Source of the DNA: Pseudomonas lalkuanensis
Lineage (GTDB): Bacteria; Pseudomonadota; Gammaproteobacteria; Pseudomonadales; Pseudomonadaceae
Length of the DNA stretch: 64,000 nucleotides
NCBI RefSeq assembly: GCF_008807375.1
Contig: NZ_CP043311.1
Span: forward strand, 5,498,001-5,562,000
Direction: 5' to 3'
A program made the position numbers and the translations under genes. Positions within the stretch are counted from its first letter, which is position 1. Each line of letters begins with the position of its first letter. The notes beneath the pieces were generated by a model. It was not told the origin of the DNA and did not search any database. It was given only the letters and a program-made list of their open reading frames with translations. This document shows, in pieces, positions 1 to 9,526 of this stretch.

Positions 1-285
1 CCCCCGGGCGGTGATTTCCGCCATGGCGGCCAGGGCGTCGGCACGGAATTCCGCGGCGGAGTAGCTTTCAGCCGGATCGCGGATATCGATCAGTCGATGG
101 GGAAATTCGGCCAGAGTGGCCTTGTCCGGCTTGGCGGTACCAATGTCCATGCCGCGGTAGATCAAGGCCGAATCGACGCTGATCAACTCGCAAGGCAGCG
201 TCCGCGCCAGCTCCAGGGCCAGATCGGTCTTGCCGGCGGCCGTGGGCCCCATGAGGAAAATTGCCGGCGGCAGCCGTTCAGCCAT
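1..285 (-). CDS. miaA: tRNA dimethylallyltransferase MiaA (N-terminal part, runs off window)
   Basis: MiaA transfers a dimethylallyl group to A37 of tRNAs that read UNN codons, in the cytoplasm. Only the first 95 residues are present; the gene continues beyond base 1. The visible part has the P-loop [13 protein letters not shown] near residues 12-24, then the [19 protein letters not shown] stretch and HRLIDI, all diagnostic of the family. The ATG lies two bases after the mutL stop codon, so it is translationally linked to mutL. In many proteobacteria mutL-miaA-hfq follow one another; hfq would lie just outside the window. Confidence 0.95.
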   Translation of the reverse strand, partial: MAERLPPAIFLMGPTAAGKTDLALELARTLPCELISVDSALIYRGMDIGTAKPDKATLAEFPHRLIDIRDPAESYSAAEFRADALAAMAEITARG

Positions 286-287
286 GA

Positions 288-2165
288 TCAGCGACCGCGC
301 AGGAACAGCTTGTCCAGGTCATCCATACCCAGTTGCGTCCAGGTCGGACGCCCGTGGTTGCACTGGCCGCTGCGCTCGGTGTGCTCCATATCTCGCAGCA
401 GAGCACTCATTTCCGGCTGGGTCAGACGGCGATTGGCACGCACGGCGCCATGGCAGGCCATGGTGCCCAGCAATTCGTTCAAATGCGCCTGGATGCGGTC
501 GCTGGTGCCGTATTCCAACAGATCGGAGAGGACGTCGCGCACCAATTGCGAGGCCTCGGCCTGCTTCAACAGGGCCGGAATCTGACGAATAGCCAGGGTT
601 TCCGGGCCAAGGCGCTGCAACTCGAAGCCCAGGCGGCGGAACCACTCGCCGTTCTCCTCGGCGCAATCGGCTTCGCGCTGGCTGACGGCGATGGATTCCG
701 GCACCAGCAACGGCTGCCCCTTGAGCCCTTCACTGGCCATCGCGACCTTCAGTCGCTCGTAGGTGATGCGCTCATGGGCGGCGTGCATATCCACCAGCAC
801 CAGCCCCTGGGCATTTTCCGCCAGGATGTAGATGCCCTTGAGCTGGGCCAGGGCGTAGCCCAGCGGCGGCACATCGCCCTGGGATTCCGGCAGCGCGGCA
901 GGCGCGGAGGCGGCGGGCAGCGGCGCGAAGTACTCGCGGTAGGCGCCCTGGGCCTCGGCCATCGGTACAGCAGGTTGCGGACGCGGCGCCTGGTAACCAC
1001 CAGCCGGCGGGCGCCAGGCCGGCTCGGCGGCAGGCCGCTCCAGCACATTGGCCGCGAGGCTCATCTCACCCTGGGGGCCGAACTCGCCAGCGGCAAGGCC
1101 GGTCGGACGCACGACGGCATCGGTGGCAGCCGGCGCAGCCAGCTGATCCTCGGGGCGCACTTCGCCCAGGGCACGGTGCAGGGTGCCGTAGAGGAAGTCG
1201 TGGACCATGCGGCTGTCGCGGAAGCGCACCTCGTGCTTGGTCGGGTGCACGTTGACGTCGACGACCGCAGGATCGACCTCGAAGAACAGCACGAAGGTCG
1301 GATGGCGGCCGTTGTACAGCACGTCGCGATACGCCTGGCGCACCGCGTGGGCGACCAGTTTGTCGCGCACCATGCGACCGTTCACGTAGAAGTACTGCAA
1401 GTCCGCCTGGCTGCGGGAGAAAGTGGGCAGGCCGACCCAGCCCCAGAGATGCAGGCCGTTACGCTCCACCTCGATGGGCAGCGCCTGCTCCAGGAACGCC
1501 GGCCCGCAGACCGTGGCGACGCGGCGGGCGCGGGCAATGGCGTCGCGCGCTTCATGGAGGGCGAAGATGGTCTTGCCGTTATGGCGCAGATGGAACGCCA
1601 CATCGAAGCGGGCCAGGGCCAGACGCTTGATGACTTCCTGCAGGTGGTCGAACTCGGTCTTCTCCGCACGCAGGAACTTGCGCCGCGCCGGCGTGTTGAA
1701 GAACAGGTCGCGCACTTCCACCGAAGTACCGACGGGGTGGGCGGCAGGCTGCACCCGTGCCTCCATGTCGCGTCCTTCGGTTTCCACCTGCCAGGCCTGG
1801 TCCGCATCAGCGGTACGAGAGGTCATGGTCAGCCGTGCAACGGAGCTGATGGAGGCCAGTGCTTCGCCGCGGAATCCCAGACTCATCACCCGCTCAAGGT
1901 CTTCCAGGTCGCGAATCTTGCTGGTGGCGTGGCGCGCCAGGGCCAGCGGCAGGTCCTCGGGCGGAATGCCGCCGCCATCGTCGCGAACCCGCAGCAGCTT
2001 GACGCCGCCCTGCTCCACTTCGACGTCGATGCGCCGGGCACCCGCATCCAGGCTGTTCTCCAGCAGCTCTTTGATAACGGAGGCGGGACGTTCGACCACC
2101 TCACCGGCGGCGATCTGGTTCGCCAGCCGCGGAGTGAGCAGCTGGATACGCGGCAGGTTGCTCAT
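288..2165 (-). CDS. mutL: DNA mismatch repair endonuclease MutL
   Basis: MutL links MutS mismatch recognition to strand incision and helicase loading. The 625-residue protein has an N-terminal GHKL ATPase domain (residues about 1-330, with the [25 protein letters not shown] region, DDGGGI and [10 protein letters not shown]), a Pro/Ala-rich linker (about 350-430) and a C-terminal dimerisation domain. From Asp459 the C-terminal domain carries [12 protein letters not shown], matching the metal-binding DxHAxxExxxxE endonuclease motif found in organisms without MutH; E. coli MutL lacks it. The ATG overlaps the amiB stop codon (ATGA). Inference: it nicks DNA itself. Confidence 0.97.
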   Translation of the reverse strand: MSNLPRIQLLTPRLANQIAAGEVVERPASVIKELLENSLDAGARRIDVEVEQGGVKLLRVRDDGGGIPPEDLPLALARHATSKIRDLEDLERVMSLGFRGEALASISSVARLTMTSRTADADQAWQVETEGRDMEARVQPAAHPVGTSVEVRDLFFNTPARRKFLRAEKTEFDHLQEVIKRLALARFDVAFHLRHNGKTIFALHEARDAIARARRVATVCGPAFLEQALPIEVERNGLHLWGWVGLPTFSRSQADLQYFYVNGRMVRDKLVAHAVRQAYRDVLYNGRHPTFVLFFEVDPAVVDVNVHPTKHEVRFRDSRMVHDFLYGTLHRALGEVRPEDQLAAPAATDAVVRPTGLAAGEFGPQGEMSLAANVLERPAAEPAWRPPAGGYQAPRPQPAVPMAEAQGAYREYFAPLPAASAPAALPESQGDVPPLGYALAQLKGIYILAENAQGLVLVDMHAAHERITYERLKVAMASEGLKGQPLLVPESIAVSQREADCAEENGEWFRRLGFELQRLGPETLAIRQIPALLKQAEASQLVRDVLSDLLEYGTSDRIQAHLNELLGTMACHGAVRANRRLTQPEMSALLRDMEHTERSGQCNHGRPTWTQLGMDDLDKLFLRGR

Positions 2166-3610
2166 GGCTGGGCCGCCAGAGTCGCGGCTGGGATGTTCAG
2201 GACCTGGCCGACCTTGACGTTGTCGCTGGACAGCGAGTTGGCTTTGCGCAGTGTCGCGACGCTCACCTCGTAACGCTGGGCGATCAGCGCCAGGCTCTCG
2301 CCGGACGTGACGACGTGCTCGCGCGGGCCAATGGCGATCTTGCCCTGATCACGCAGCCAGGCGATGTAGGTGCCGGGCGGCGGGTTCTGCTGGAAGAACT
2401 GCTTCACGCCGGTCTTGATCGAACGCGCCAGGGCCTGCTGGTGGCTCGGCGATGCCAGCTTTTGGGATTCGTTGTGGTTGGAGATGAAACCGGTCTCCAC
2501 CAGGATCGAAGGAATGTCAGGCGACTTCAGCACCATGAAGCCGGCCTGCTCCACCCGGCGTTTGTGCAGCGGGGTGACCTGGCTGACGTTGGACAGCACC
2601 TTCTGGCCGACATTGAGGCTGGACGACATGGTCGCGGTCATCGACAGGTCGAGCAGAACGCCGGCGAGCATGCGGTCCTTGTCGTCAAGGCTGACACTGC
2701 CATCTCCGCCGATCAGGTCGGAGCGGTTTTCGTTGTCAGCCAGCCAGCGCGCGGTTTCCGAGGTGGCGCCGCGATCGGACAGGGCGAATACCGAGGCACC
2801 GAACGCGCTGCGACTGGGCGCGGCATCGGCGTGGATGGAAACGAACAGGTCGGCACCCTTCTTGCGGGCGATCTCGGTGCGCTTGCGCAACGGGATGAAG
2901 TAGTCGCCGGTACGTACCAGCTCGCCACGGAAGCCCTTCTCCTGGCTGATCTGGCGCTGCAGTTCCTTGGCGATGGCCAGGGTCACGTTCTTCTCGTGCT
3001 GGCCCTTGGGCCCGAGGGCACCCGGGTCTTCACCGCCGTGACCGGCATCGATGGCAACCACGATGTCGCGCTTGCCGCCCGGCACCGGCGGCAGCTTGCT
3101 GGGCGCCGGCTGGGTCGGCGTCACCGGCGTTTGCGGCGTGCTCGGCGCGGTGGCCACCTGGGGCGCACTGGCTTCGCTGGCGGCCGCTTCCGGGTCGAAC
3201 AGGTCCACCACCAGGCGGTTGCCGTACTGCTGGTTGGGCGCCAGGGAGAAACTCTTCGGCGTCACGGCGGACGACAGGTCGATCACCACGCGCAAGTCGG
3301 TAGGGCTGCGCTGGGCGGAGCGGACACTGGTGATCGGGGTGTTGCTGAGGGACAACTGCTCCAGCTTGGTAGCCAACTGGGCGCCGTTGATGTCGATGAC
3401 GATGCGATTGGGTGCAGTCAGGGTGAAGACGGAGTGCTGCACAGGGCCAGACAAGTCGAAGACCAGGCGGGTGTTGTCAGGCGCGCGCCAAAGCCGCACC
3501 CCGCGGACCTCCGCGGCAGCCAGGACATCAGCGGCGAACGCCGCAAGCAGAACCCCAATCCCGGCAAACAGTGCGCGCGAGCGCATACCCCACCCCATAT
3601 TTGTTTTCAT
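2162..3610 (-). CDS. amiB: N-acetylmuramoyl-L-alanine amidase AmiB
   Basis: A periplasmic zinc amidase that cleaves peptide stems from glycan strands during cell separation. Order of domains: N-terminal signal peptide ([20 protein letters not shown] region), AMIN domain (about residues 30-150), a Pro/Thr linker, Amidase_3 catalytic domain ([14 protein letters not shown] with zinc His, later SIHADA and ETGFISN with catalytic Glu), then a C-terminal LysM domain ([19 protein letters not shown]). The ATG at 3610 overlaps the tsaE stop as ATGA, which is why it is preferred over an upstream in-frame start inside tsaE; 482 residues result. Its own stop overlaps the mutL start. Confidence 0.95.
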   Translation of the reverse strand: MKTNMGWGMRSRALFAGIGVLLAAFAADVLAAAEVRGVRLWRAPDNTRLVFDLSGPVQHSVFTLTAPNRIVIDINGAQLATKLEQLSLSNTPITSVRSAQRSPTDLRVVIDLSSAVTPKSFSLAPNQQYGNRLVVDLFDPEAAASEASAPQVATAPSTPQTPVTPTQPAPSKLPPVPGGKRDIVVAIDAGHGGEDPGALGPKGQHEKNVTLAIAKELQRQISQEKGFRGELVRTGDYFIPLRKRTEIARKKGADLFVSIHADAAPSRSAFGASVFALSDRGATSETARWLADNENRSDLIGGDGSVSLDDKDRMLAGVLLDLSMTATMSSSLNVGQKVLSNVSQVTPLHKRRVEQAGFMVLKSPDIPSILVETGFISNHNESQKLASPSHQQALARSIKTGVKQFFQQNPPPGTYIAWLRDQGKIAIGPREHVVTSGESLALIAQRYEVSVATLRKANSLSSDNVKVGQVLNIPAATLAAQP

Positions 3611-4074
3611 GCTCCCATGGCCAGGGCGGCACACCATGCTTCGCCGCGCTCGGTGTGTGGCGACAACCGCAGCGAACGGCCGCCCGCTTGCGGCGTAATG
3701 TTAATGTCCAGGTCAGCCTTTGGCAAAATGCCGGCGCCCCGCTGAGGCCACTCGATCAGACACAAGGCGTCGCCCTCGAAGTAGTCGCGGATACCCAGAA
3801 ATTCCAGTTCCTCCGGGTCGGCCAGGCGGTATAGATCGAAATGGAAGGCGCGCATGCCCCCGATTTCATAAGGCTCGACCAGGGTGAAGGTGGGGCTTTT
3901 CACCGCCCCCACGTGCCCCAGCCCCCGCAGGATGCCGCGAGATAGCGTGGTTTTCCCCGCCCCCAGATCCCCATGCAGGTACAGGATGCCGCGCCCTTGG
4001 GTCAGATTCGCCAATCGGGCGCCGAGGGCCAGCATGGCCTCCTCGCCTTCGGCATGCAGGATCACTTCAGGCAC
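3607..4074 (-). CDS. tsaE: tRNA threonylcarbamoyladenosine biosynthesis ATPase TsaE
   Basis: TsaE is the ATPase of the TsaB-TsaD-TsaE complex that installs t6A37 on ANN-decoding tRNAs. The 155-residue protein has the Walker A sequence GDLGAGKTTLSRG (Lys41), the SPTFTLVEPY segment, HFDLYRL and the LIEWP motif, the usual family order and length. Its start lies 13 bases inside the end of nnr and its stop overlaps amiB. The tsaE-amiB-mutL-miaA order is common in gamma-proteobacteria. Confidence 0.95.
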   Translation of the reverse strand: MPEVILHAEGEEAMLALGARLANLTQGRGILYLHGDLGAGKTTLSRGILRGLGHVGAVKSPTFTLVEPYEIGGMRAFHFDLYRLADPEELEFLGIRDYFEGDALCLIEWPQRGAGILPKADLDINITPQAGGRSLRLSPHTERGEAWCAALAMGA

Positions 4075-5561
4075 GGTGCAAACTCCTCGAGCAACTGACG
4101 AATGGTCGGAATGAGATCACTGGCTGCCAGCCCCCGGCCGCCCCGGGCCAGGCCCTCGCCCGCGCAGGCGTGCAGCCAAACGGCCAGGCAGGTGGCCGAG
4201 TACGCGTCCATCCCCTGGGCGAGCAAGGCACCGATCAGCCCGGCGAGTACATCACCGAGCCCGGCCCCGGCCATTACCGGATGGCCGCGATCACAGAGTG
4301 CGAGACGACCATCAGGGGCCGCCACCAGACTGCCGGCGCCCTTGAGCAGGACGACGGCATCGAATTTTTGCGCCAGCGCAAGCACCGCGCGTGGCCGGTC
4401 GGCCTGAACTTCGGCGGTGGAAATGCCCAGCAGGCGCGCGGCCTCGCCCGGATGAGGCGTGATCACGCAACCCGCTGGCAGACGGACCAGACCACCCGCC
4501 AGCATATTGAGCGCGTCGGCATCCCATACCTGGACCGACTCCAGTCCCGCGACGACGCTGAGCAGGCCGCGCCCCCAGGCGTCCTGGCCCAGGCCAGGTC
4601 CCGCCACCAGCACATCGGCCCTGTCCGCCAGGGCCAGCAGCTGGTTGGCCGAGCTCACGCCGGCACACATCACTTCCGGGCGCCGTGCCAACGCGGCCAT
4701 CACGTGCTCTGGCCGGGTCGCCAGCGACACCAGCCCGGCCCCGCTGCGCAGCGCACTCTCCGCCGCAAGCAGTGCCGCGCCTCCCAGCCCACGGTCACCG
4801 CCCACCACCAGCAGGTGGCCGAGCTGCCCCTTGTGCGCGGTGCGTGGGCGCGGCGCCAGGCGCCTAAGGCTGCCGGCAGCCATACGCTCGGCGATACGGG
4901 GCGTCACCGAGACCAGGGCGGGATCGGCCTGGAGATCGTCGAATACCAGCTCACCCACCTGGTTCGGCGCATCGGCGGTGAACAGTCCCAGCTTGAGCCC
5001 GATGAAGGTCACCGTCAGGTCCGCACGCACCGCCACGCCAAGCACGCGGCCGGTGTCGGCGCAGAGGCCAGACGGAATGTCCACGGCCAGCACCGGCAGA
5101 CTACTGGCGTTGAGCAGCCGGATCGCCTGGGCATAAGGTTCGCGCACCTCGCCGGACAGCCCGGTGCCCAGCAATGCGTCCACCACCACACCTTCCAGGA
5201 CGGCGCACTCGCTCCAGGGCTGGATGGTGACGCCCACGGCAGCGGCGTCATCCCGCGCCAGCGCCGCATCGCCAGTCAGCGCATCGGCAGCACCCACGGC
5301 CAGCACCTTCACCTGCCAACCGGCACGGCGGGCCAGCGCCGCGACCAGATAGCCATCGCCAGCATTGTTACCCCCCCCGGCCAGCACGCTGAGGCTGCCG
5401 GCTTCAGGCCAACGCCGGCGCAGGGCGCGCCAGGTCGCGTGGGCGGCACGCTGCATCAACTCGAAGCCAGGCGTGCCGGAAGCGATGAGGCGCGCATCGA
5501 GGTCCCGCACCTGGGCGGCGGAATGGAGCGAAATGGGCAGGTCGTCGCGGGAAGAAAGCAT
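4062..5561 (-). CDS. nnr: Bifunctional NAD(P)HX epimerase / ADP-dependent NAD(P)HX dehydratase
   Basis: Repairs hydrated NADH and NADPH: the N-terminal YjeF_N domain epimerises R-NAD(P)HX and the C-terminal ribokinase-like domain dehydrates the S form using ADP. Seen: 499 residues; GGGNNAGDGYLVA at about 62-74 (epimerase nucleotide loop), DALLGTGL and VDIPSGL (epimerase), then GQLGHLLVVGGDRGLGGAALL, AGPGLGQ, ITPHPGEAARLL, LLKGAGSLV and GAGLGDVLAG in the dehydratase half. It appears to be the first gene of the minus-strand operon. A -10-like element lies just upstream. Confidence 0.95.
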   Translation of the reverse strand: MLSSRDDLPISLHSAAQVRDLDARLIASGTPGFELMQRAAHATWRALRRRWPEAGSLSVLAGGGNNAGDGYLVAALARRAGWQVKVLAVGAADALTGDAALARDDAAAVGVTIQPWSECAVLEGVVVDALLGTGLSGEVREPYAQAIRLLNASSLPVLAVDIPSGLCADTGRVLGVAVRADLTVTFIGLKLGLFTADAPNQVGELVFDDLQADPALVSVTPRIAERMAAGSLRRLAPRPRTAHKGQLGHLLVVGGDRGLGGAALLAAESALRSGAGLVSLATRPEHVMAALARRPEVMCAGVSSANQLLALADRADVLVAGPGLGQDAWGRGLLSVVAGLESVQVWDADALNMLAGGLVRLPAGCVITPHPGEAARLLGISTAEVQADRPRAVLALAQKFDAVVLLKGAGSLVAAPDGRLALCDRGHPVMAGAGLGDVLAGLIGALLAQGMDAYSATCLAVWLHACAGEGLARGGRGLAASDLIPTIRQLLEEFAPCLK

Positions 5562-5629
5562 GGGATTCGGTTGCAGCTGCGAGGTCTGGCAGAATTATAT
5601 CCACCTCGACACCGGTTTCCCGCCCCAGC
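5562..5629. promoter_or_regulatory. Short divergent intergenic region, nnr operon / queG
   Basis: The 68 bases between the divergent nnr and queG starts hold a consensus TATAAT on the minus strand (complement of 5594-5599), correctly placed to start the nnr operon about 25 bases upstream of its ATG, but without a convincing -35. On the plus strand TTGCAG (5571-5576) and TTATAT (5595-5600) are spaced by 18. The two -10 elements would overlap, so the two promoters may compete. The assignment is by eye. Confidence 0.4.
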
Positions 5630-6700
5630 ATGACCCTTTCCACGCAAGATCTCGCCGCCCTCGCCCAATCCATCAAGCAATGGGGCCGAGAACTGGGCTT
5701 CCAGCAGGTGGGCATCACCGGCGTGGAGCTCGGCGAGCACGAGGGCCATCTGCAACGCTGGCTGGAGGCCGGCTACCAGGGCGAGATGGACTACATGGCC
5801 GCCCACGGCAGCAAACGCTCTCACCCGGACGAACTGGTTCCCGGCACCCTGAGGGTGATCTCCCTGCGCATGGACTACCTGCCCGGCGACACTCGCATGG
5901 CCAAGGTGCTGGGGCAACCGGAGAAGGCCTATGTCTCGCGCTACGCCCTGGGTCGCGACTACCACAAGCTGATCCGCAAACGCCTGCAATACCTGGCCGA
6001 GCGCATCGAGAAGGTCATAGGCCCGTTCAGCTACCGCGCCTTCGTCGACAGCGCGCCGGTACTGGAAAAGGCCATCGCCGAACAGGCGGGCCTCGGCTGG
6101 ATCGGCAAGAACACCCTGGTACTCAACCGCAAGGCCGGCAGCTACTTCTTCCTCGGCGAACTGTTCGTCGACGCTCCACTGCCGATGGACGCCCCCCACG
6201 GCAGCGAGCACTGTGGCCGCTGTTCGGCCTGCCTGGACATCTGCCCGACTGCCGCGTTCGTCGGACCCTACCAACTGGACGCGCGGCGCTGCATTTCCTA
6301 CCTGACCATCGAGTACAAGGGCAGCATTCCCGAAGACCTGCGTCCGCTGATCGGCAATCGCGTGTTCGGCTGCGATGACTGTCAGATGGTCTGCCCCTGG
6401 AACCGCTTCGCCCGCCCTTCCGGCGAAGGCGACTTCCAGCCGCGCCATGGCCTGGACAATGCCGAACTGGCGGAGCTGTTCCGCTGGAGCGAGGAGGAAT
6501 TCCTCAGCCGCACCGAAGGCTCACCCCTGCGCCGCGCAGGTTATGAGCGCTGGTTGCGCAACCTGGCCGTGGGACTTGGCAATGCGCCTTCGAGCATTCC
6601 AGTGCTGGAGGCCCTGCGGCTGCGCCGCGAACATCCGTCGGCGCTGGTGCGCGAGCATGTGGAGTGGGCGCTCGCCCGCCATGGGGCAAGCGCTATCTGA
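5630..6700 (+). CDS. queG: Epoxyqueuosine reductase QueG
   Basis: Catalyses the last step of queuosine synthesis, reducing epoxyqueuosine to queuosine at position 34 of GUN-decoding tRNAs, using cobalamin and two [4Fe-4S] clusters. The 356-residue protein has two ferredoxin-like cysteine motifs, CGRCSACLDICPTAAF and CDDCQMVCPWNRF, and a C-terminal HEAT-like stretch ending in HVEWALARH. The length matches the family. The ATG is kept because MTLSTQDLAALAQSIKQWG is a plausible N-terminus, although there is no strong Shine-Dalgarno sequence. Confidence 0.95.
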   Translation: MTLSTQDLAALAQSIKQWGRELGFQQVGITGVELGEHEGHLQRWLEAGYQGEMDYMAAHGSKRSHPDELVPGTLRVISLRMDYLPGDTRMAKVLGQPEKAYVSRYALGRDYHKLIRKRLQYLAERIEKVIGPFSYRAFVDSAPVLEKAIAEQAGLGWIGKNTLVLNRKAGSYFFLGELFVDAPLPMDAPHGSEHCGRCSACLDICPTAAFVGPYQLDARRCISYLTIEYKGSIPEDLRPLIGNRVFGCDDCQMVCPWNRFARPSGEGDFQPRHGLDNAELAELFRWSEEEFLSRTEGSPLRRAGYERWLRNLAVGLGNAPSSIPVLEALRLRREHPSALVREHVEWALARHGASAI

Positions 6701-6735
6701 GGCAGGAGTCGGTCGAGGCCGCTGCGATCGGGAAT

Positions 6736-7278
6736 TCAAATCTTGAAGAAGTGTTCCCGGTAATGCTGTAGCTCCGCGATCGAGTCACGGATGTCATCCA
6801 GCGCCAGGTGGCTGCTGCTCTTCTTCACCCCGTCACGCACTTTCGGCGCCCAGCGTGCAGCCAGCTCCTTCACGGTGGACACATCGAGGTTGCGGTAGTG
6901 GAAGTAGGCTTCCAGCTGCGGCATGTGACGGTAGAGGAAGCGGCGGTCCTGGCAGATGCTGTTGCCGCAGATCGGCGATTTGCCCTTGGGCACCCACTGC
7001 TCGAGGAAAGCCAGGGTCTGGGCCTCTGCTTCCGCCATGCTGATCTGGCTTTCGCGCACTCGCTGGGTGAGGCCGCTCTGGCCATGCTGGCGGGTGTTCC
7101 ACTCATCCATGCCGGCGAGAATCTCGTCGCTCTGGTGGATGGCGATGGTCGGCCCCTCGGCCAAAACGTTCAGATCACTGTCGGTCACGATGGTGGCCAT
7201 CTCGATGATCACGTCCGTGTCCGGATTCAGGCCGGTCATTTCCAGATCGATCCAGATCAGGTTCAGGGCATTCTGCAT
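6736..7278 (-). CDS. orn: Oligoribonuclease Orn
   Basis: A 3'-5' exoribonuclease that degrades two-residue RNAs, including pGpG from cyclic-di-GMP breakdown. DEDDh motifs are visible: WIDLEMTGL (Asp, Glu), then [11 protein letters not shown] near the C-terminus. 180 residues is the family length. The start is [14 protein letters not shown], preceded by a good AGGAGA ribosome site; a longer in-frame reading to 7305 is not needed. Because FimX is encoded nearby, both a c-di-GMP effector and the enzyme that clears pGpG are in this window, though this is probably chance linkage. Confidence 0.96.
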   Translation of the reverse strand: MQNALNLIWIDLEMTGLNPDTDVIIEMATIVTDSDLNVLAEGPTIAIHQSDEILAGMDEWNTRQHGQSGLTQRVRESQISMAEAEAQTLAFLEQWVPKGKSPICGNSICQDRRFLYRHMPQLEAYFHYRNLDVSTVKELAARWAPKVRDGVKKSSSHLALDDIRDSIAELQHYREHFFKI

Positions 7279-7374
7279 ATTCGGTCTCCTCGGCGAAGCG
7301 CGCATTCTAGCTTAGAGGCTGCCGCTGCGGGCTGCGTGCTAAACTCGCGCGGTTTTTTTCCAAGCGGACCCACC

Positions 7375-8406
7375 ATGGCCAAACGCCAACTGACCCGCCG
7401 GCAGAGCTGGCGCATCGAGAAGATTCAGGAAGAACGCGCCGCTCGCGCAGCCAAGCGGGAGTCGCGCGCGCTCGAAGAGCTCGAAGGCGGCGATCTCGGC
7501 CCGGAGCAGACCGGCCTGGTGATCGCCCACTTCGGCGTGCAGGTGGAAGTCGAGGCCCTGGAAGGCGACCTGGCTGGCCAGATCATGCGCTGCCACCTGC
7601 GCGCCAACCTGCCGCCGCTGGTTACCGGCGACCGCGTGGTCTGGCGCGCCGGTGCCCAGGGCAGCGGGGTGATCGTCGCCCAATTGCCACGCAGCTCGGA
7701 GCTGTGCCGCCCGGACATGCGCGGCGTGCTCAAGCCGGTGGCGGCCAACGTCGATCAGATCGTCATCGTCTTCGCGCCCCTGCCCCATCCCCACGCCAAC
7801 CTGATCGACCGCTACCTGGTAGCGGCCGAGCACGCAGGCATCCACCCGCTGCTGCTGCTGAACAAGGCCGACCTGGTGGATGACGAGAACGGCGCCATGC
7901 TCGACGAACTGCTCGGGGTCTACCGGCAGCTGGGCTACCCGCTGCTGGAAGTCTCGGCACGCCAGGGCGGCGGCATGGAGGATCTGATGGCCAGACTCGA
8001 CGGCCATATCAGTGTCTTCGTCGGCCAGTCCGGGGTGGGCAAGTCGTCGCTGGTCAACAGCCTGCTGCCAGGGGTGGACACCCGCGTCGGCGCCCTTTCC
8101 GAGCTCACCGGCAAGGGCACCCACACCACCACCACCGCCCGCCTGTTCCACTTCCCGGGCGGCGGCGAGCTGATCGACTCTCCCGGTATCCGCGAGTTCG
8201 GCCTGGGCCATGTCAGCCGCGACGATGTCGAGGCCGGGTTCATCGAATTCAACGAATTGCTGGGAACCTGCCGCTTCCGTGACTGCAAGCACGACCGCGA
8301 ACCGGGCTGCGCCCTGCTCAAGGCCCTGGAAGATGGCCGCGTGCATCCGCAACGGATGGCGAGCTACCGGCACATCCTCGCCAGCCTGCCCGAAGACGAG
8401 TACTAA
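7375..8406 (+). CDS. rsgA: Small ribosomal subunit biogenesis GTPase RsgA
   Basis: A circularly permuted GTPase that checks late 30S subunit maturation. The 343-residue protein has an N-terminal OB-fold (about 65-130), then NKADL (G4) before [12 protein letters not shown] (G1) and [10 protein letters not shown] (G3), the permuted order typical of RsgA. The C-terminal zinc motif [14 protein letters not shown] has the family spacing C-x4-C-x-H-x5-C. The basic N-terminus [18 protein letters not shown] supports the ATG at 7375 rather than a long upstream reading through orn. Confidence 0.96.
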   Translation: MAKRQLTRRQSWRIEKIQEERAARAAKRESRALEELEGGDLGPEQTGLVIAHFGVQVEVEALEGDLAGQIMRCHLRANLPPLVTGDRVVWRAGAQGSGVIVAQLPRSSELCRPDMRGVLKPVAANVDQIVIVFAPLPHPHANLIDRYLVAAEHAGIHPLLLLNKADLVDDENGAMLDELLGVYRQLGYPLLEVSARQGGGMEDLMARLDGHISVFVGQSGVGKSSLVNSLLPGVDTRVGALSELTGKGTHTTTTARLFHFPGGGELIDSPGIREFGLGHVSRDDVEAGFIEFNELLGTCRFRDCKHDREPGCALLKALEDGRVHPQRMASYRHILASLPEDEY

Positions 8407-8421
8407 GGTTCGGTGGAAACG

Positions 8422-8449
8422 AAAAAGGCCACGCAATGCGTGGCCTTTT
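8422..8449. terminator. Bidirectional intrinsic terminator, rsgA / motB
   Basis: Perfect 8-base stem GGCCACGC / GCGTGGCC with a three-base loop, flanked by a run of A on the left and T on the right, so it can terminate both convergent genes. Confidence 0.9.
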
Positions 8450-8463
8450 CATTGGTGCGGCAG

Positions 8464-9516
8464 TCACTGCCCCTTGGGCTGGTCCATCTTCAGCACGCCG
8501 TCTTCGAAGATATTCAGCTTCTCCCGCAGCTCACGTGGCTGCACCGGCGCGCCCGGATCGCCCGCCGGGGTAGCTGGAGCCGACGGCGCAGCATCACTGG
8601 CAGGAGGCGGGGGCTGCTGCCCTTCCTCAGGCTTGGCACCGTCGCCCTGCTCACCCTCGATGGCGCGCTGGGCCTTCTTGGTGAGCACGATGATGTCGAT
8701 ACGGCGATTGACCGGATTGAAGGGGTCCTTGCGGTCGAACAGCGCCGACGAGGCATAGCCCACTACCCGCGCCACCTGGTCTTCCGGGTAACCACCGGCG
8801 ATCAGGGTGCGACGCGCGGCGTTGGCGCGACCGGCGGACAACTCCCAGTTGCCGAAATCACCGGCGCCGGCATAGGGCTTGGCATCGGTGTGGCCGCTGA
8901 TGCTGATCTTGTTCGGCACGGCTTTGATGGTCTCGGCGAGGATCAGCAGGATGTCTTCGAAGTACGGCTGCAGGCGTGCGCTGCCGAGGTCGAACATGGG
9001 GCGGTTGGCGGCATCCATGATCTGGATGCGCAGGCCGTCCTGGGTGATCTCGAAGAGGATCTGGTCCTTGAACTTGCGCAGCTCAGGGTTCTCTTCGACC
9101 TTGTTCTGCAATTCCTGCAGCAACAGTTCCAGGCGCTCACGCTCGATCTGGTCGGCCAGGGTTTCCACCTGGCTGGCATCCACCTGGGTCTTGTCCGTGG
9201 AATCGATCGCCGACTCCTGGGAATCGGGCGCGTCCTTCAGCTCGGGATTCAAGGTGCGGTCAGGCGCGGGTGTGGGCGTGCCGCCCAGGTCGATGACGTA
9301 CGGGCTCGCGCTCTCGGTGAAGCCGATGGGGTCCTTGAAGTAGCCGGAGATGGCCTTCTTCTGCTCGGGGGTGGCCGAGGACATCAGCCAGAGCACCAGG
9401 AAGAACGCCATCATCGCAGTGGCGAAGTCGGCGAAGGCGATCTTCCACGCACCGCCGTGGTGACCGGCGGCGTAGCGTTTGACGCGCTTGACGATGATCG
9501 GCTGGTTGTTCTCCAT
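8464..9516 (-). CDS. motB: Flagellar motor stator protein MotB
   Basis: The peptidoglycan-anchored half of the proton-driven stator. The 350-residue protein has one N-terminal membrane segment with the proton-carrying Asp30 (AFADFATAMMAFFLVLWLM), a plug-like segment following it (ATPEQKKAISGYFKDP), a linker and a C-terminal OmpA-like domain (ISGHTDAKPYAGAG, LSAGRANAARR, NRRIDIIVL). The tail is rich in Pro and Ala. It follows motA by 10 bases in one operon. Confidence 0.96.
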   Translation of the reverse strand: MENNQPIIVKRVKRYAAGHHGGAWKIAFADFATAMMAFFLVLWLMSSATPEQKKAISGYFKDPIGFTESASPYVIDLGGTPTPAPDRTLNPELKDAPDSQESAIDSTDKTQVDASQVETLADQIERERLELLLQELQNKVEENPELRKFKDQILFEITQDGLRIQIMDAANRPMFDLGSARLQPYFEDILLILAETIKAVPNKISISGHTDAKPYAGAGDFGNWELSAGRANAARRTLIAGGYPEDQVARVVGYASSALFDRKDPFNPVNRRIDIIVLTKKAQRAIEGEQGDGAKPEEGQQPPPPASDAAPSAPATPAGDPGAPVQPRELREKLNIFEDGVLKMDQPKGQ

Positions 9517-9526
9517 GACTCAGCCT

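Noticed and set aside
333..2273. Long plus-strand open frame opposite mutL (646 codons)
   Set aside because: It mirrors the MutL coding strand; its translation is His/Gly/Val-rich with no motif. Such antisense frames are expected in GC-rich coding DNA.
4170..5633. Long plus-strand frame opposite nnr
   Set aside because: Shadow of the minus-strand gene; Gln/His/Arg-rich without motifs.
6808..7374. Upstream extension of rsgA
   Set aside because: Antisense to orn; the basic RsgA N-terminus and ATG at 7375 explain the gene fully.
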